Shown: piece after piece, positions 5,277 to 5,412 of the stretch
How the letters are laid out: each line of letters begins with the position of its first letter
How positions within the stretch are numbered: position 1 is the first letter of the stretch
From: Nitrospina sp.
Lineage (GTDB): Bacteria; Nitrospinota; Nitrospinia; Nitrospinales; VA-1
Reading direction: 5' to 3'
NCBI GenBank assembly: GCA_018665625.1
Contig: JABJCF010000429.1
Span: 1-5,412 of the forward strand
Length of the DNA stretch: 5,412 nt
Program-made: the position numbers and the translations under genes
Notes under the pieces: model-generated
Told to the model about the DNA's origin: nothing
Databases searched by the model: none
What the model saw: the letters and a program-made list of their open reading frames with translations, nothing else

Positions 5277-5412
5277 TGATACGCCCCTAGATTTGTAGAC
5301 ACCTTGTAAGGTAAAAATGAATTACACAACAAGGAGTTTATGATGACAAAAGGGATACGTTATACAGTAGAGTTTAAGAAGGATGCTGTGTCTCAGGTTA
5401 CGGATCGGGGTT
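5277..5412 (+). mobile_element. Left end of an IS3-family insertion sequence (continues past window)
   Basis: The proposed tip is TGAT at 5277, with the terminal repeat running TGATACGCCCC, TAGA, then TTTGTAGACACC up to 5303. The spacing of TGAT, a CCC block, AG and GT-GACAC resembles, from memory, the terminal repeat of IS3 itself, and IS3-family ends begin with TG. A short palindrome ACCTTGTAAGGT (5301-5312) follows. The transposase orfA starts about 65 bases in, the usual distance for this family. A less likely alternative tip is TGTAGACACC at 5294. The flanking bases at 5274-5276 (AAC) would be the left copy of a 3-bp target duplication. The right end, orfB and the frameshift window are beyond the window. 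Confidence 0.72.
5343..5412 (+). CDS. IS3-family transposase OrfA, N-terminal fragment (cut by window end)
   Basis: The visible 23 residues read MTKGIRYTVEFKKDAVSQ then VTDRG, a typical OrfA beginning: a basic Tyr/Phe-rich start, then EFK..AV..V...G leading into the helix-turn-helix of the HTH_Tnp_1 (transposase IS3/IS911) type, which would bind the element's ends. Two adjacent in-frame ATGs exist at 5340 and 5343. The AAGGAG site at 5331-5336 is three bases from the first and six from the second, so 5343 is preferred. In this family orfA is followed by orfB (DDE catalytic domain), made as OrfAB by a -1 frameshift, but that part is not in view. This is the strongest ribosome binding site in the window, unlike the weak ones of the host genes, which fits an independent mobile gene. 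Confidence 0.82.
   Translation, partial: MTKGIRYTVEFKKDAVSQVTDRG

Noticed and set aside
5214..5279. 21-codon plus-strand frame whose TGA stop is formed by the IS tip
   Set aside because: The peptide is short and polar with no good ribosome site. A gene interrupted by the IS is possible on this strand, but nothing in the residues supports it.

Overview
The window is a stretch of bacterial chromosome, AT-rich by eye, that carries the later part of a cobalamin (vitamin B12) biosynthesis operon. It is followed by a short convergent/divergent stretch of unrecognised membrane-protein genes, and then by the left end of an IS3-family insertion sequence cut by the window edge. The gene set (CbiA, CobO, CobS, CobU fused to BluB, threonine-phosphate decarboxylase) fits a Gram-negative, probably proteobacteria-like, de novo B12 producer. 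BluB needs molecular oxygen, so the lower ligand is probably made under oxic or microoxic conditions. The sequence alone does not fix the genus.

Positions 1-4118, plus strand, form one tightly packed operon. It contains the C-terminal third of cbiA (a,c-diamidation of the corrin ring), cobO (corrinoid adenosylation; its start overlaps the cbiA stop by one base), cobS (final joining of the nucleotide loop, TTG start), a 416-residue CobU-BluB fusion (activation of adenosylcobinamide plus synthesis of 5,6-dimethylbenzimidazole), and cobD/cobC (L-threonine-phosphate decarboxylase, which makes the aminopropanol linker precursor). Together they supply both halves of the molecule: an activated, adenosylated corrinoid, and the lower base and linker. 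CobT, CbiB, CobQ and a ribazole phosphatase are not in the window and must lie elsewhere. No promoter or riboswitch for the operon is visible, because its start lies upstream of position 1.

Positions 4119-4405 hold a convergent gap with an inverted repeat, a 39-residue single-pass membrane protein on the minus strand whose 3' end doubles as a 9-bp hairpin, and an 82-bp AT-rich divergent promoter region. Positions 4406-5062 encode a four-helix membrane protein of unknown function. Positions 5063-5276 have no convincing complete gene. They contain nested inverted repeats and a short minus-strand reading stretch that vaguely resembles a GtrA-type membrane protein start. Position 5277 is the proposed left tip of the IS3-type element, whose orfA starts at 5343 with the strongest ribosome binding site in the window.

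Most of the window is ordinary B12 biosynthesis. The points most worth a second look are the CobU-BluB fusion, the Ser in place of the usual PLP-contacting Asn in the threonine-phosphate decarboxylase, and the 39-residue membrane protein with a hairpin written into its coding end. I do not see a clear new multi-gene system.
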